From positions 248,001-312,000 of the forward strand of contig NZ_LS991952.1 of NCBI RefSeq assembly GCF_900476085.1: a stretch of 64,000 nucleotides of DNA, given 5' to 3'. Positions 1 through 10,789 of the stretch are shown piece after piece. A model generated the notes under the pieces. It ran no database searches, had not been told where the DNA came from, and saw only the letters and a program-made list of their open reading frames with translations. The position numbers and the translations under genes are program-made. Each line of letters starts with the position of its first letter. The stretch's first letter is position 1. Source of the stretch: Mycoplasmoides gallisepticum. GTDB lineage: Bacteria; Bacillota_I; Bacilli_A; Mycoplasmatales; Mycoplasmoidaceae.

Positions 1-143
1 ACACAATTACAATCGTTACTTATGCCATCTTCTTTCTTGTCTTCTTAATTTACTTCTTTATTGCTAAGCACAAAAACAAGATTAATTTAGAGGCAAAAAT
101 CGAAGAACCACAAGAAGATGAGAAGGTTGTAATTAACCAATAA
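1..143 (+). CDS. C-terminus of a membrane protein (partial)
   Basis: The reading frame is open from the window edge (codons from base 3) to TAA at 141-143, giving about 46 residues. It begins with a strongly hydrophobic segment (TYAIFFLVFLIYFFIA), then KHKNK and a charged tail ending VVINQ. This fits a last transmembrane helix followed by a short cytoplasmic tail. A strong terminator follows within 20 bases, so this is the end of a transcription unit. The family cannot be named from so short a piece. Confidence 0.6.
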   Translation, partial: TITIVTYAIFFLVFLIYFFIAKHKNKINLEAKIEEPQEDEKVVINQ

Positions 144-160
144 AACCAACAATTAAATGA

Positions 161-194
161 AAATAAAGGTACGGTTTAGTACCTTTATTTTTTC
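161..194 (+). terminator. Rho-independent terminator
   Basis: A perfect 12-bp stem (161-172 with 179-190) encloses a 6-base loop and runs into a short T tract. It ends the transcript of the upstream membrane protein gene. Confidence 0.85.
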
Positions 195-231
195 TTAAAG
201 TTAAGCTTGTAATATGACCGTTGTAGTGGGG

Positions 232-280
232 TTGGTGCTAGTTAATTTTGTGATAAAATTATACCATCCTAAAAAGGGAA
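232..280 (+). promoter_or_regulatory. Likely dps promoter and ribosome binding site
   Basis: TTGGTG (232-237) and TAAAAT (254-259) are separated by 16 bases and could be -35 and -10 boxes. An AAAAAGGG purine run at 271-278 lies 8 bases before the ATG at 287. This is the only promoter-like pair between the preceding terminator and dps. Confidence 0.45.
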
Positions 281-286
281 AATAAT

Positions 287-685
287 ATGCAAGAGAATGT
301 AAAAGATTTATTAACTCTACAAGCTTCATTGTTTGTATTGGAAACTAAAGTAAGAAACTTTCACTGAAATATCAAAGGTGATGATTTCTTTCCAGTTCAC
401 GAAGAGTTAGGTAAACTTTACGAAGAAGCTGCTGATAAAGTCGATTTAGTTGCAGAAAAGATCGTAATGCTAGAAAATACTGCTTATGGCAGTTACAAAG
501 AAGCTTTGAAAAACTCTCTACTTAAAGAAGAAAGCGCTAAGCCAATTTCATCTAAAGAACTGTTTAAGGTGTTACAAAAAGATCTTAAAACGATCTTAGA
601 ATTTATTGGTAAGATGCAAAAGATCTCTTATCGTGTTCAACCAATCTTAGATGAAATTATCTTGTTCTTAGATATGTGGTTGTGA
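287..685 (+). CDS. dps: Dps-family ferritin-like iron-binding protein
   Basis: A 132-residue protein of the Dps/miniferritin family, which stores and oxidises iron and protects DNA from peroxide. The ferroxidase residues are visible with the family spacing: His26 in NFHWNIKG, His38 in FFPVHEE, Asp53 and Glu57 in DKVDLVAEK (a 12, 15, 4 residue pattern, as in E. coli His51/His63/Asp78/Glu82). Trp27 of the FHW motif is encoded by TGA, so the standard code would hide the N-terminal half. The ATG at 287 has a purine-rich Shine-Dalgarno 8 bases upstream. The gene is monocistronic, with terminators on both sides. The protein is a little shorter than typical Dps (about 150 residues) and lacks the long basic N-terminus that binds DNA in E. 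coli, so it may be a non-DNA-binding miniferritin. Confidence 0.88.
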
Positions 686-718
686 AAAGTGACCAAATCA
701 TTAGCATAAAAAAAATCA

Positions 719-749
719 AAATCTTGTTAGGGAATAACAAGATTTTTTT
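719..749 (+). terminator. Rho-independent terminator of dps
   Basis: An 11-bp stem (719-729 with 735-745), a 5-base loop and a run of T. Bases 750-934, between here and the vlhA cluster, hold no gene that I can support. Confidence 0.85.
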
Positions 750-934
750 ATCTGTTTGTGAGAATAGTTTTGATTATAGCGACGGGTTAGTGCGCTTAAG
801 ATTAATTAGGCTTTTTTTGATATTTAAGGGGTTTGAGCATTTTGTTTTCGAAGTAGATCTTGGATTTTGAATTAGCAAAAAATATTGCTCAAACCCTTTG
901 TTTTTCAAAGAAAAAAAGAAAAAGAAAAATAAAA

Positions 935-1070
935 GAAGAAGTTCTTAGGAGTTCTGAGGTTTGGGGTTGGTTTGATCGGCGAAAATAAACGCGATTTATT
1001 CCTTAATTGAACTTTATATATTCTTTCTTAATGAATTTGGGTACGTGCAAATTCATTAATTTAACTTTAA
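935..1070 (+). promoter_or_regulatory. vlhA copy 1 regulatory region, decayed GAA tract (2 repeats)
   Basis: Only two intact GAA units (935-940) precede the conserved GTTCTTAGGAGTTCTG element. The A/G-rich stretch just upstream (907-934) looks like a longer GAA tract eroded by point changes. The -10-like TATATATT is at 1015-1022, 74 bases after the tract. A perfect 12-bp leader hairpin (1028-1039 with 1048-1059) lies between the -10 and the GTG start. With a destroyed tract this copy should be silent and unable to switch by slippage, though it can still donate sequence. Confidence 0.75.
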
Positions 1071-2996
1071 GTGAGAAGAAAAAATATTTTAAAGTTTGTT
1101 AGTTTATTAGGTATTAGTTCGTTTGTGATGTTGGCAGCAGCTAGTTGTACTTCAACACCAACACCAACACCAAACCCAAATCCTGGTGATGAAGCTGCTG
1201 CTAGAGAGTTAACAGCTGCAAGAGCGTCTTTAACAAGTTTATTAAATAGCAAAAACACCAACGTTGAAATGTATGCAGATTATGCAAAAATTCAAAACGC
1301 TTTAAAGTCTGCATATACAACAGCTGAACAAACTTCTCAAAATTCATCAGCAACTCTAGAACAAGTTAAATCTGCTACATCAAACTTACAAACAGCAATT
1401 GATAAAGCAGCTACTGATAAAAAGAATTTTGATCAATCACATAACGAGCTATTAATGGCTTACAGAAATTTAAAAACTACTGTAAGCCAAAAATCAGCTA
1501 CTGTAAGTTCATTAGGATTAAGTAATCCTCAATATAGTGCAATCTTAAAAAAAGTTAATGCTTCATATCAAGCAGCTGAAAAAATTCTTAGTGCTAGTCT
1601 AGATCCAATTAGTGGTTCTGCTCCTACTCCTAAATCAATTGCACAAGCTAGCAACAGTATTTCAACAGAAACTAATCCAGAAACACTTAAACCATTCAAG
1701 ACTAATGCAGATATGTTCAATAGCTATCAATTTTATAAATTAGATAGCACAAAATTAACTGATGTTCAGAGCAAAAACACGATGCCTAGCAACTATAGTT
1801 TTGTAGGTTATAGTGTTGGTTTAGATAATGCTAATTGAAGCTTTGCTCAAAGAACGGTTTGAACAAATGGTAGTGACACAGGTTCAACTACAAGACTTCC
1901 TAATCAATCTGCTGATTCAGTTCAAGCCACTCAACCAGAAGGAGCATCAAACCCAGAAGCTACTGCTACAAAACCTTTAACAGATGTATCATGAATCTAT
2001 AGTTTAACTGGAACAAATGCTAAATACACATTAAAATTCACTTATTATGGACCAGAAACTGGTTATCTATATTTCCCTTATAAGTTAATTAAACAAGCAG
2101 ATAGTAATAATCTTGGCTTACAATACAAATTAAATACTGCAGCTCAACCAACACCTATTACTTTTGGTACTCAAGCAAATGCAAGTGGTCCTGCTGCAAC
2201 AGTTGATAGTATTAATATAGCCAAGGTTATGATTCCTGGTTTAGCTTTTGGTGAGAACACTATTGAATTAAGTGTTCCAGCTACTAAAGTAGCTCCAATG
2301 ATTGGTAATATGTATTTCACTTCTAATGCAAATAGTGAAAGAACTATTTATAATCAGATTTTTGGAAATACAGAAAGTAATGAATCAAACTCAACAGTTG
2401 TTAGTGTTAATCTATTAAAAGGTTATGGTTTGGCAGCTGATTGATCAACATATATTGCTGAATACAGTGGTGCAGGTTTAACATTAAATAATGAAAATAA
2501 AGCAGATGAAAAGTATTATTTAATTGGTTTTGTTGGTGGAACAAGTGAACGTAGAATTTATTCTATTACAGAAAACGTTCAGAAATTGCCATCATCAGTA
2601 ACGAATCAAAATAGTCGTACCTACACCTTTTATGTAAATGCTCCAAAAGCAGGTGCTTATTATATTAAAGGAGTGTTCACTTCAGGGATTAGTAGAGATC
2701 TTAAATTCAGTACCGGAGATATGTCTTCTAATAATAATGTAACTGTAAAACAATTGTCTACAGGTAATTATTCTACTATTACATTAAGAACCTTTGATAC
2801 CTCTGCAACAAAAGGACCTACCCAAGTTACAACTGATTCTACTGGTAGAAAGACATTAACTCTAGTAGAAGGATTAAATAAAATAGTAGTTAGTGGAGCT
2901 ACTGAAAATATGGGTAATGCTCCAAATTTTGGATATTTAGAATTTATTCTTAATGAAACCCAACCTGAAACTACTAATGTTTCAAATCCATCTTAG
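1071..2996 (+). CDS. vlhA: VlhA haemagglutinin lipoprotein, copy 1
   Basis: A 641-residue member of the vlhA (pMGA) family of phase-variable surface lipoproteins, which mediate erythrocyte and host-cell attachment and antigenic variation. The leader starts at GTG and ends in the lipobox AAASC (Cys26, counted as in the other copies). A short Pro-Thr region (about 29-40) follows, then a helical FIVAR-like domain to about 150. The C-terminal haemagglutinin domain carries the blocks VAPMIGNMY, LLKGYGLA, FYVNAPKAG and GLNKIVVSG. Internal TGA codons are tryptophan and there is no TAA or TAG before 2994. The leader reads MRRKNILKFVSLLGISS, slightly different from the MKRK...GIGS of all the others, and the proline-rich linker is the shortest in the cluster. 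This is the first unit of the array and its terminator is not of the shared type. Confidence 0.93.
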
Positions 2997-3066
2997 TAAT
3001 AGAAAATATATGTAATCAAGTTCAGTTAGTTAGGTATTTTATATAAGTTATTTTGCTTGTCATTTA

Positions 3067-3100
3067 ACATCAAAATCAATTCGAATTTTGATGTTTTTTT
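3067..3100 (+). terminator. Terminator of vlhA copy 1
   Basis: Stem ACATCAAAAT with ATTTTGATGT (3067-3076, 3085-3094) followed by T7. It differs in sequence from the CCAGAACCG-type terminators behind most of the later copies. Confidence 0.85.
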
Positions 3101-3169
3101 ATATTGGGAATTTTTTTAAAAAACATTTCTCTGAATTTGTTATAAAAATTATTAAAACTTTTTATTTTC

Positions 3170-3313
3170 GAAGAAGAAGAAGTTCTTAGGAGTTCTGGGG
3201 TTTGGGAATCCTGTGATCTGCGAAAATTAAGCGGATTTATTACTTACTGAACTTTATATATTCTTAATTGGTGAATTTTTTAATTTTTTAAAAATTTATC
3301 AGATCGACTTTAA
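3170..3313 (+). promoter_or_regulatory. vlhA copy 2 regulatory region, 4 GAA repeats
   Basis: Four GAA units (3170-3181), the GTTCTTAGGAG element, then TATATATT (3255-3262) 73 bases after the tract. The leader hairpin 3270-3300 has 11 pairs including two G-U pairs. The GTG start follows the ACTTTAA motif. The leader is identical to that of copy 7 (15683-15713). Confidence 0.8.
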
Positions 3314-5569
3314 GTGAAAAGAAAAAACATTTTAAAGTTTGTTAGTTTATTAGGTATTGGTTCGTTTGTAATGTTGGCAGCTGCAAGCTGTACTTCAGCA
3401 ACTACACCAACTCGAAACCCTGAACCAAAACCAGATCCAATGCCAAACCCTCCTAGTGGTGGTATGAATGGTGGAAATACTAATCCAGGGAATGGCGGAG
3501 GAACGGACAATGCTGCACAACAATTAGCAGCTGCTAAAACAGAAGCTAAAGCTGTTATCGATGCTTCGGCGGAATTATCAGATTCAGTTAAAGAAGCATT
3601 AAAAAGACAAGTTGATGCAACTACAACAGGACCTGCAGCCAGAGATTTAAAAACTAAAGCAGAAACTCTTGTTTCAACTGTAAAAGCATTAAGCGAATCG
3701 GTTACTGCTGCTAAAGCAGTTAAAGAAGATGCACAATACAATAGTTTTGACCCAACTCTTAAAACTACTTTAGAAGAAAAATACAAAACAGCAGTTGGTT
3801 TTCTAACAGAAGATTCAAAACTTAAAAATCTAGATGCTTCAAGTAATTTAGACACAACAAAAGCTTCATTAGAATCTTCAAAAACAGATCTTGATGCAGC
3901 AGTTGCAGCAGTTAAACCAGAGCTTACTTTTGCTAAAACTAAAGCTAGCGCTGTTAAAACAGCTTCAGAATTAAGACCTCTTGTAAATGAAGCGTTTCTT
4001 GCTGAGCTTCAAAAACAAGCAAATGATTTACCTAAAAATGATCAAAGTAAAGCTGATAAATTAGATTCAGAATTAAAATCATTAAAAGCTTCTCTAACAT
4101 CACTTCAAGATCTAGTTTCTAAAGGCCTTGCAATGCAAGTGGATTATCCACAAAAATACTACGATGCTGACAATAAAGAAGCATTCGATGCAGCTTTACT
4201 AAAAGCTTCATCAGTATTTCCAGCATTCCAATGAACAGCTGAATCAATTATGGTTCCTGCTCCAACAGATGGTGCTTTACCAAACCCTAGAGCTTGAACC
4301 AAAGCTAGAGAAAAATCAGAATTTGTACTACAAAACTTCGTAATGGCTCCAGCTCAAGCAGCTGCACCAACACCAACAGAACCTGCAGCAGCTGAATCAG
4401 CTTCAGTTAGAGTTGCAAATGGTGAAGCTGCTTCACCAGATGGCGCAGCATCAAGAGAAGCACAAAGAACTCCTGCACCAGCTCCAATGGCTGATTTAGC
4501 ATCAACAGTTTCTTATCTAAAATCATTAAATGACAGCTTAAAAGCTGAAACCGATAAGTTAAATGGTGATACTACAACTAATAAGACAGCATACTACAAA
4601 CTAGTTGAGGGTCGTACACTATATTGAGACGGGTTTATGCCTAAAATTGTGCTAGATAATTTTGATTCAAGTTGAACAAATGCAAATAATTCAGACAACC
4701 AAAATAAAATTAAAGCTTGATTTGGTCACGCAGCAAACTGAGAAGGTTTATCTGATCAACTAACTAAAAAGCTTGGAGCAGAAAGATTTAAAAACGTAAA
4801 GCTTACTTTCAAAGAAGCTAGCTTTAGTAGTGATAATATTAAAACTCCAACTGTAACATTTACAGTTGCAGCAAAAGAAGGCTACACTTTAGCTGAAGGA
4901 CAAGACGCTTCAGCTCAAGAGATAAGTCTTGTGGTTAGAGTTTTATATAACCGTGATGATGAAAGCACAATCCAGCTTCCTACACAAGGAGCTTCATCTT
5001 CAGCAGCGCCAAATAATACAATGAAACCAAATGATGATGAGGTTATAAAAAAGGTTAATGTATATCTTAACTACACCGGGCCAAATATTGAGTTAGATGC
5101 AGATCTACCAACAGTAGGCGGAAAAGAAAATACTTCAATTAATGGTACTTCAAATGTTGAAGGAACCTTTAATGATAAATTCAAAGAACTATTAGTCGAT
5201 AATAATCGAATACCAAGAGAATTTCTTAGCACAGTTATAAACTATGTTAATAAATTTGACCATAAATTTAGAGCTCAACTTGTAACAGATAAAAACGGAG
5301 TTGCTATAGCTAGCGTTCAAAACGACAAACAACTTAGAATAGGAAATTTAAACGATTTACTATACAATGAAAAAGTATTCTTACAGCAAATCCAAGGAGA
5401 TACAAAAGCAGTATATTTTGCAGTTAACGGTGTAGGTGATAACAAGTGATTAAATACGTTCCTAATTAGAATTCCATTAACAAAATTTGTTAAGCCTTTA
5501 ACTACATTTACTGCAACCCCAGCTTCTGCACCAGCTCAAACAGGTTTAGGAACAGGAACAACACAATAA
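3314..5569 (+). CDS. vlhA: VlhA-type lipoprotein with divergent ectodomain, copy 2
   Basis: A 751-residue lipoprotein with the standard vlhA leader (Cys26) and Pro-rich linker (NPEPKPDPMPNPPSGG), but from about residue 65 the body is unlike that of ordinary copies. It begins with an Ala-rich helical segment (TEAKAVIDASAELSDSVKEA) that resembles GA-module/albumin-binding-type helices, followed by a second similar helical repeat. A later block reads LAMQVDYPQKYYDADNKEAF, and a second Pro/Ala-rich insert (about 346-395) comes after it. The usual VAPMIGNMY and GLNKI blocks are absent. Its only close relative here is the gene at 18161. I infer that this is the vlhA subtype nearest to M. synoviae VlhA; that rests on memory of the family. 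It stops at TAA 5567-5569, upstream of a leftover ordinary vlhA tail. Confidence 0.85.
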
Positions 5570-5805
5570 GCTCAAAGCTCACCAATAACTGGCACAACCA
5601 AAACAGATGGTAATTCAACTATTAAAACAACAGATTATGGAACAAAAGATGATTAAAGTCAAAGCTCTAATACTGTAATAAAGAAGGAAGTAGAGATTCA
5701 AGTGAAAATGGAGAAACTCACTCAACAACCTCTAGAAAGCAATCAAACGACTAGTGAACAAGTTGAGCCTAGTTCTGCAACTGCAAAAATAATATATAAG
5801 CGCTA
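5570..5805 (+). pseudogene. Remnant 3' end of an ordinary vlhA gene behind copy 2
   Basis: After the stop of copy 2, bases from about 5734 to 5805 resemble the coding tail of copy 6 (15381-15450; residues ESNQTISEQVEPSSATAE), but they lie outside any frame of copy 2. The part between (5570-5733) still shows traces of the Ser/Thr-rich tail found at the end of copy 8 (GSTQQAQSS-like). This is what is left when a different gene body replaces the resident one with a crossover near the 3' end. Confidence 0.7.
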
Positions 5806-5829
5806 AGTTAGTTACATAAAATTATTAGT

Positions 5830-5862
5830 CCAGAATCGTTAAAGCGGTTCTGGTGTTTTTTT
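5830..5862 (+). terminator. Terminator of vlhA copy 2 (shared type)
   Basis: Stem CCAGAATCG with CGGTTCTGG (5830-5838, 5845-5853) followed by a T-rich run. It is preceded by the conserved GCGCTAAGTTAGTTACATAA element. Confidence 0.85.
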
Positions 5863-5931
5863 TGTTCTGTTTAAGTAAGCAATTTAGTTGTTGTATTCAC
5901 TATATAAAATGGCTAAAAATCTTTAAACATC

Positions 5932-6080
5932 GAAGAAGAAGAAGAAGAAGAAGAAGAAGTTCTTAGAAGTTTTAAGGCCGTATTTATGGGCGACAATTAT
6001 GCCGATTTATTACTTACTGAACTTTATATATTCTTTCTTGATGAATATCTTTTTATCTAAGTTCATCAATTTAACTTTAA
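5932..6080 (+). promoter_or_regulatory. vlhA copy 3 regulatory region, 9 GAA repeats, shortened spacer
   Basis: Nine GAA units (5932-5958). The following element reads GTTCTTAGAAGTTTTAAGG and is diverged from the other copies. TATATATT (6025-6032) begins only 66 bases after the tract, against 73 or 74 in the other eight units. Leader hairpin TTGATGAA with TTCATCAA (6038-6069). The altered spacing changes helical phase between tract and promoter, so this promoter may be dead whatever the repeat number. Confidence 0.75.
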
Positions 6081-8106
6081 GTGAAAAGAAAAAACATTTT
6101 AAAGTTTGTTAGTTTATTAGGTATCGGTTCATTTGTGATGTTGGCTGCAGCTAGTTGTACTTCAGCTACTACACCAACACCTAACCCTGAACCAAAACCA
6201 AATCCTCCTAGTGGTGGCATGAATGGTGGAAATACTAATCCAGGTGGCGGACAAGGTATGATGGATTCTGCAGCTCAAGAATTAACTGCTGCTAGAACTG
6301 CTTTAACTAGTTTGTTAGCTAGCAAGAACGCAAATGTTGAGATGTATTCTGATTATGCTAAAATCAAAAACGACTTAACAGCTGCATACACAACTGCTAA
6401 ATCTACATCAGATAATACAAGCGCCGCTTTAGAACAAGTTAAAAGTGCTACATCAACTTTACAAACGGCTATTGATAAAGCTGCTAGTGATAAAAATGAT
6501 TTTAATAACCAAAATGCTGATTTAGTTAGTGCATATACATCGTTAAAAGATGCTGTTAAATCAGAAACTACTAATTTAGTAAGGTTTGTCTGATGCAAAT
6601 TATACAGCCATAAAAGATAACCTTACTACTTATTATGGTAAAGCTAAGAATATTTTAACAGCTACGCTATATCCTGCATCAGGGGAGATTCCTAAAGTTG
6701 ATGCTGTAAAAGTAGTAAACAATTTTATTACAAATGCAAATAATAATATTGAACAATGAAAAAATAATGCAAACATATTATCTGATAGTTTTTTAAAGAA
6801 AACCTTAGATAAACAACAATTAACAAGTAATGCGGAATTACAACAACCTGCAAATTACAGTTTTGTAGGATACAGCAAAGATATAACTGGTCATAAATAT
6901 AATTTTGCTAAAAGAATTGTTTGAAAACCAAAAATGGGTAGTGGCAGTACTTATGAGCCATTAGAAAATCAAGGCGATTTAACAGAAGTATCATGAATTT
7001 ATAGTTTAGCTGGAAATGAAACTAAATATAGTTTTACTTTTGCTAATTATGGCACAACTACAGGATACTTATATTTTCCATACAAGTCAGTTAAATCAAG
7101 TGATAATGTTGCATTACAATATAAGTTAAATGGTGCTAGTCCGATATCTATCGATTTTAATAACTCAGCAATAATTCCATCTCTAGAAAGTGCTGGTGAT
7201 GCTGATGGTTCTGAGATGGCTACAACAGCTGATGATAGTAGTCCTGAATCTCAAGTAAAAGCAGAGAAAGCTTCTTCTACAAGTGATGTTTCTACAAGTG
7301 CAGTTAACTCAGCGCCAAGCGTTGATCAGATCAAAGTAGCTAAAATTATGTTATCTGAATTAAAATTTGGTCAAAACACCATTGAATTCAGCGTGCCAAC
7401 AGGTCAAGATAAAGTAGCTCCAATGATAGGTAATATGTATATTAGTTCAACTGATAAAAATGATAATTTAGTATACAATGATGTTTTTAGCAATACTTTA
7501 GATAAACAAGATGAACCAACTTCTGTCACTGTTAACTTATTAAAGGGTTATAGTCTAGCAGCTGACCACTCAACATATTTTTATCAATTTTCAAGTTCTA
7601 ACCGAATGAATGAAAGCAACCCGACTTATTTAGTTGGATATATTGGTGGTCGTGGGAATCGTAATAATCTAAATTCTTCTGTTACTGCTGATAATAAAGT
7701 TGCTAGTCCTTCTGTTCAAACATCTAGTAGAACTCTAACGATCTATGTAAATGCTCCTAAAGATGGTCAATATTATATTGAAGGTTCATATCTTACATCA
7801 AATAATAGAAACTTAAAATTCACAACAACTGCTACTGCAAATAATTCAATAACATATACTGTTAAAGGAAAAAATAATTGAAATACGCTAGGTACTTTTA
7901 ATACAGCGAATAATGACGACATTGAAACAAGTGGTTCTTCTAGTAGTGGTCAGACAAACGAATCAAAGACAATAAAATTAAATAAAGGTTTAAACAAGGT
8001 TGTTATAACTTCAGTAATGATGAAGGGTGAAAATCCGGGTGCTCCATATATTGGTAACCTAACATTCACTTTAATGAGTCCTGCAATGATGGATGCTAAG
8101 AAATAA
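6081..8106 (+). pseudogene. vlhA: VlhA haemagglutinin lipoprotein, copy 3, frameshifted
   Basis: The 5' part (leader, NPEPKPNPPSGG linker, helical domain) is open in one frame. An extra A near 6581-6582 (TTAGTAAGGT where related copies imply TTAGTAGGT) shifts the frame. That frame reads through a TGA and stops at TAA 6618-6620, giving 179 residues. The +1 frame continues without any stop from 6583 to 8106 and encodes the rest of a normal VlhA, including VAPMIGNMY, LLKGYSLA and IYVNAPKDG. So a single-base insertion is the only lesion in the coding part. It may be a true pseudogene that still serves as a conversion donor, or a sequencing error. The shortened promoter spacer supports real decay. 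Confidence 0.85.
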
Positions 8107-8157
8107 CTGTTGAAAAATTATAAATAAGCGCTAAGTTAGTTATATAAAATTATTAGT

Positions 8158-8190
8158 ACCAGAACCGATAAAACGGTTCTGGTTTTTTTA
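8158..8190 (+). terminator. Terminator of vlhA copy 3 (shared type)
   Basis: Stem ACCAGAACCG with CGGTTCTGGT (8158-8167, 8174-8183) and T7. Confidence 0.85.
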
Positions 8191-8256
8191 TTAATCAAAA
8201 AGATGCAATTGTATATTTGGTTTTAATATAAATATCAACAAAACCTTTTGTTTTCC

Positions 8257-8429
<173 letters not shown>

Positions 8430-10451
8430 GTGAAAAGAAAAAACATTTTAAAGTTTGTTAGTTTATTAGGTATTGGTTCATTTGTGATGTTGGCAGCTGC
8501 AAGCTGTACTTCAGCAACTACACCAACACCTAACCCAACTCCAAACCCTGAACCAAAACCAGATCCGATGCCAAACCCTCCTAGTGGTGGTATGAATGGC
8601 GGAGATACTAATCCAGGTGGTGGACAAGGTATGATGGATTCTGCAGCACAAGAATTAGCAAACGCTAAAGCTGCTTTAACCACTTTAACAAATAGCGAAA
8701 GTGAAAAAGTTGGATTATACGTTGATTATGCAAAAATTAGTGCAAAACTTTCAGCAGCTTATACTACTGCTAAAAAGGTACTTAATAATTCTGCTTCCAC
8801 TACTCAGAATATTAATGCTGCTAGAACAACATTAGAAGCGGAAATTGCTGCAGCAGCTAAAGCAAAAACTGATTTTGATGCACAGCACGCGTCACTAGTA
8901 GAAGCATATAACAATCTAAAAGAAACGTTAAAAGAAGAAAAAACTAATTTAGATTCTATTGCAAACGAAAATTATGCAGCAATCAGAACTAATCTTAATA
9001 GTTTATATGAAAAAGCCAATACTATTGTTACAGCTACTTTAGAGCCTACTACTGGAAATATTCCTGAAGTTATGAGTGTAACACAAGCTAATCAAGATAT
9101 TACTAATGCAACTTCAAGACTAGTAGCTTGAAAACAAAATGCTGATAATTTAGCTAACAGTTTTATCAAACAGTCTTTAGTTAAAAATAATTTGACTGGA
9201 GTTGATAAAGCAAATAATCAGGAGCAACCAGGAAATTACAGTTTTGTTGGTTTTAGTGTTGATGTTAATGGTGCGCAAAATAATAATCGCCCTAATTGAA
9301 GCTTTGCTGAAAGAAAAGTTTGGGCCTCTCAAAATACTCCTTTAGCAACTACACCAACTGAAGATGCAACAAAACAAGCTGCACCCTTAACAGATGTTTC
9401 ATGAATCTATAGTTTAAATGGTGCTGAAGCTAAATACACATTAAGCTTTCGTTACTTTGGAGCTGAAAAAACAGCTTACTTATATTTCCCTTATAAATTA
9501 GTTAAAACTGGTGATAATGTTGGTTTACAATATAAGTTAAATGGTGGTGATACTAAACAAATTAACTTTGTACAAACTCCAGCTTCTGGTCCAAGTGATG
9601 GTGCTGCTAATGAAGAAGAAACTATGACTAGTCCTGCTGAAATGCAGTCAGCACCAACTGTTGACGATATTAAGATTGCTAAAGTCGCTTTATCTAATCT
9701 AAACTTCAATTCAAACACAATTGAATTTAGTGTTCCTACAGGTAAAGTAGCTCCTATGATTGGAAATATGTATTTAACTTCATCTAATTCGGAAGTTAAT
9801 AAAAACAAAATTTATGATGATATATTCGGCAACACCTTTAATAATGAAAATAATCCAACAGCGATTACTGTTGACCTATTAAAAGGTTATAGTCTTGCTG
9901 CTAGTTGAAGAACATATATTCGTCAATTTACTGATTTAACAGGTAATGGCGTACAAACCTCTGACCCTGTTTATTTAATTGGTTTGATTGGTGGTAATGC
10001 AAATAGATCAACTGGCGTCCTATCAAATCTAAGAACTTCTCCTGATGTAAATGGTGATAGAAGAACATTTACAATCTATGTAAATGCGCCTATGAATGGT
10101 GAGTATTCTATAAGTGGTTCATACCTTACTAATAATGATAGAAATTTAGTATTATCTACATCTAATACTGAAAGCTCTTCAAATCATACTGTTACAGTTA
10201 CTGTTAAAGGTAAAAATAACTGAACTACCTTAGGTACTTTTGATACATTTGAGATGAGCACCACTAATGGTAATTCTGTTAAAGATATGAAGAAAACTTT
10301 GACCTTAAAAAAAGGTCTAAATAAAATTACTCTTGCAGGTGGAACATTACAGAGTAATAACGCCCCTTATATAGGTGATTTAAGTTTTACATTAAGAAAT
10401 TCTGTTTCTAATACTGATAGTAGTACAAATGCCGTTGAAATGCCTAAATAA
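8430..10451 (+). CDS. vlhA: VlhA haemagglutinin lipoprotein, copy 4
   Basis: A 673-residue VlhA, intact under code 4 from GTG 8430 to TAA 10449-10451. The leader has Cys26 and is followed by a long Pro-rich linker (TPNPTPNPEPKPDPMPN). The helical domain begins AQELANAKAALTTL and the C-terminal domain carries VAPMIGNMYLTSS, LLKGYSLAAS, IYVNAPMNGE and GLNKITLAGG. From about 8640 to 9520 it is nearly identical in DNA to copy 9 (21150-22000), with one short replaced patch. From about 9906 to 9998 it is nearly identical to copy 6 (14896-14988). The gene is therefore visibly a mosaic. The nearby TGG codon in KVWAS is unusual, since most tryptophans here are TGA, and it is shared with copy 9. Confidence 0.94.
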
Positions 10452-10501
10452 ATTCTTCACATGAAGATAAACCCGCTAAGTTAGTTACATAAAATTATTA
10501 G

Positions 10502-10537
10502 CACTAGAATTGCTAGAACGGTTCTGGTGTTTTTTTA
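10502..10537 (+). terminator. Terminator of vlhA copy 4 (shared type, degraded)
   Basis: An 11-bp stem with several G-U pairs (10502-10512 with 10519-10529) followed by T8. It is weaker than its equivalents. Confidence 0.75.
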
Positions 10538-10610
10538 TCTTTAAAAAAGTTGATAAGTAATAACTGTATGTGGTTTCAACTATAAAAACTTATAAAATCC
10601 TTTGTTTTTC

Positions 10611-10789
<179 letters not shown>

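Noticed and set aside
676-870. Plus-strand 64-codon frame after dps
   Set aside because: It overlaps the dps end and runs through the dps terminator hairpin; it has no family features and no upstream signal.
3310-3855. Minus-strand frame of 181 codons across the start of vlhA copy 2 (similar ones lie over other copies)
   Set aside because: It mirrors the leader and Pro/Gly-rich linker of vlhA; the same antisense frames recur wherever that DNA recurs, with no start signal of their own.
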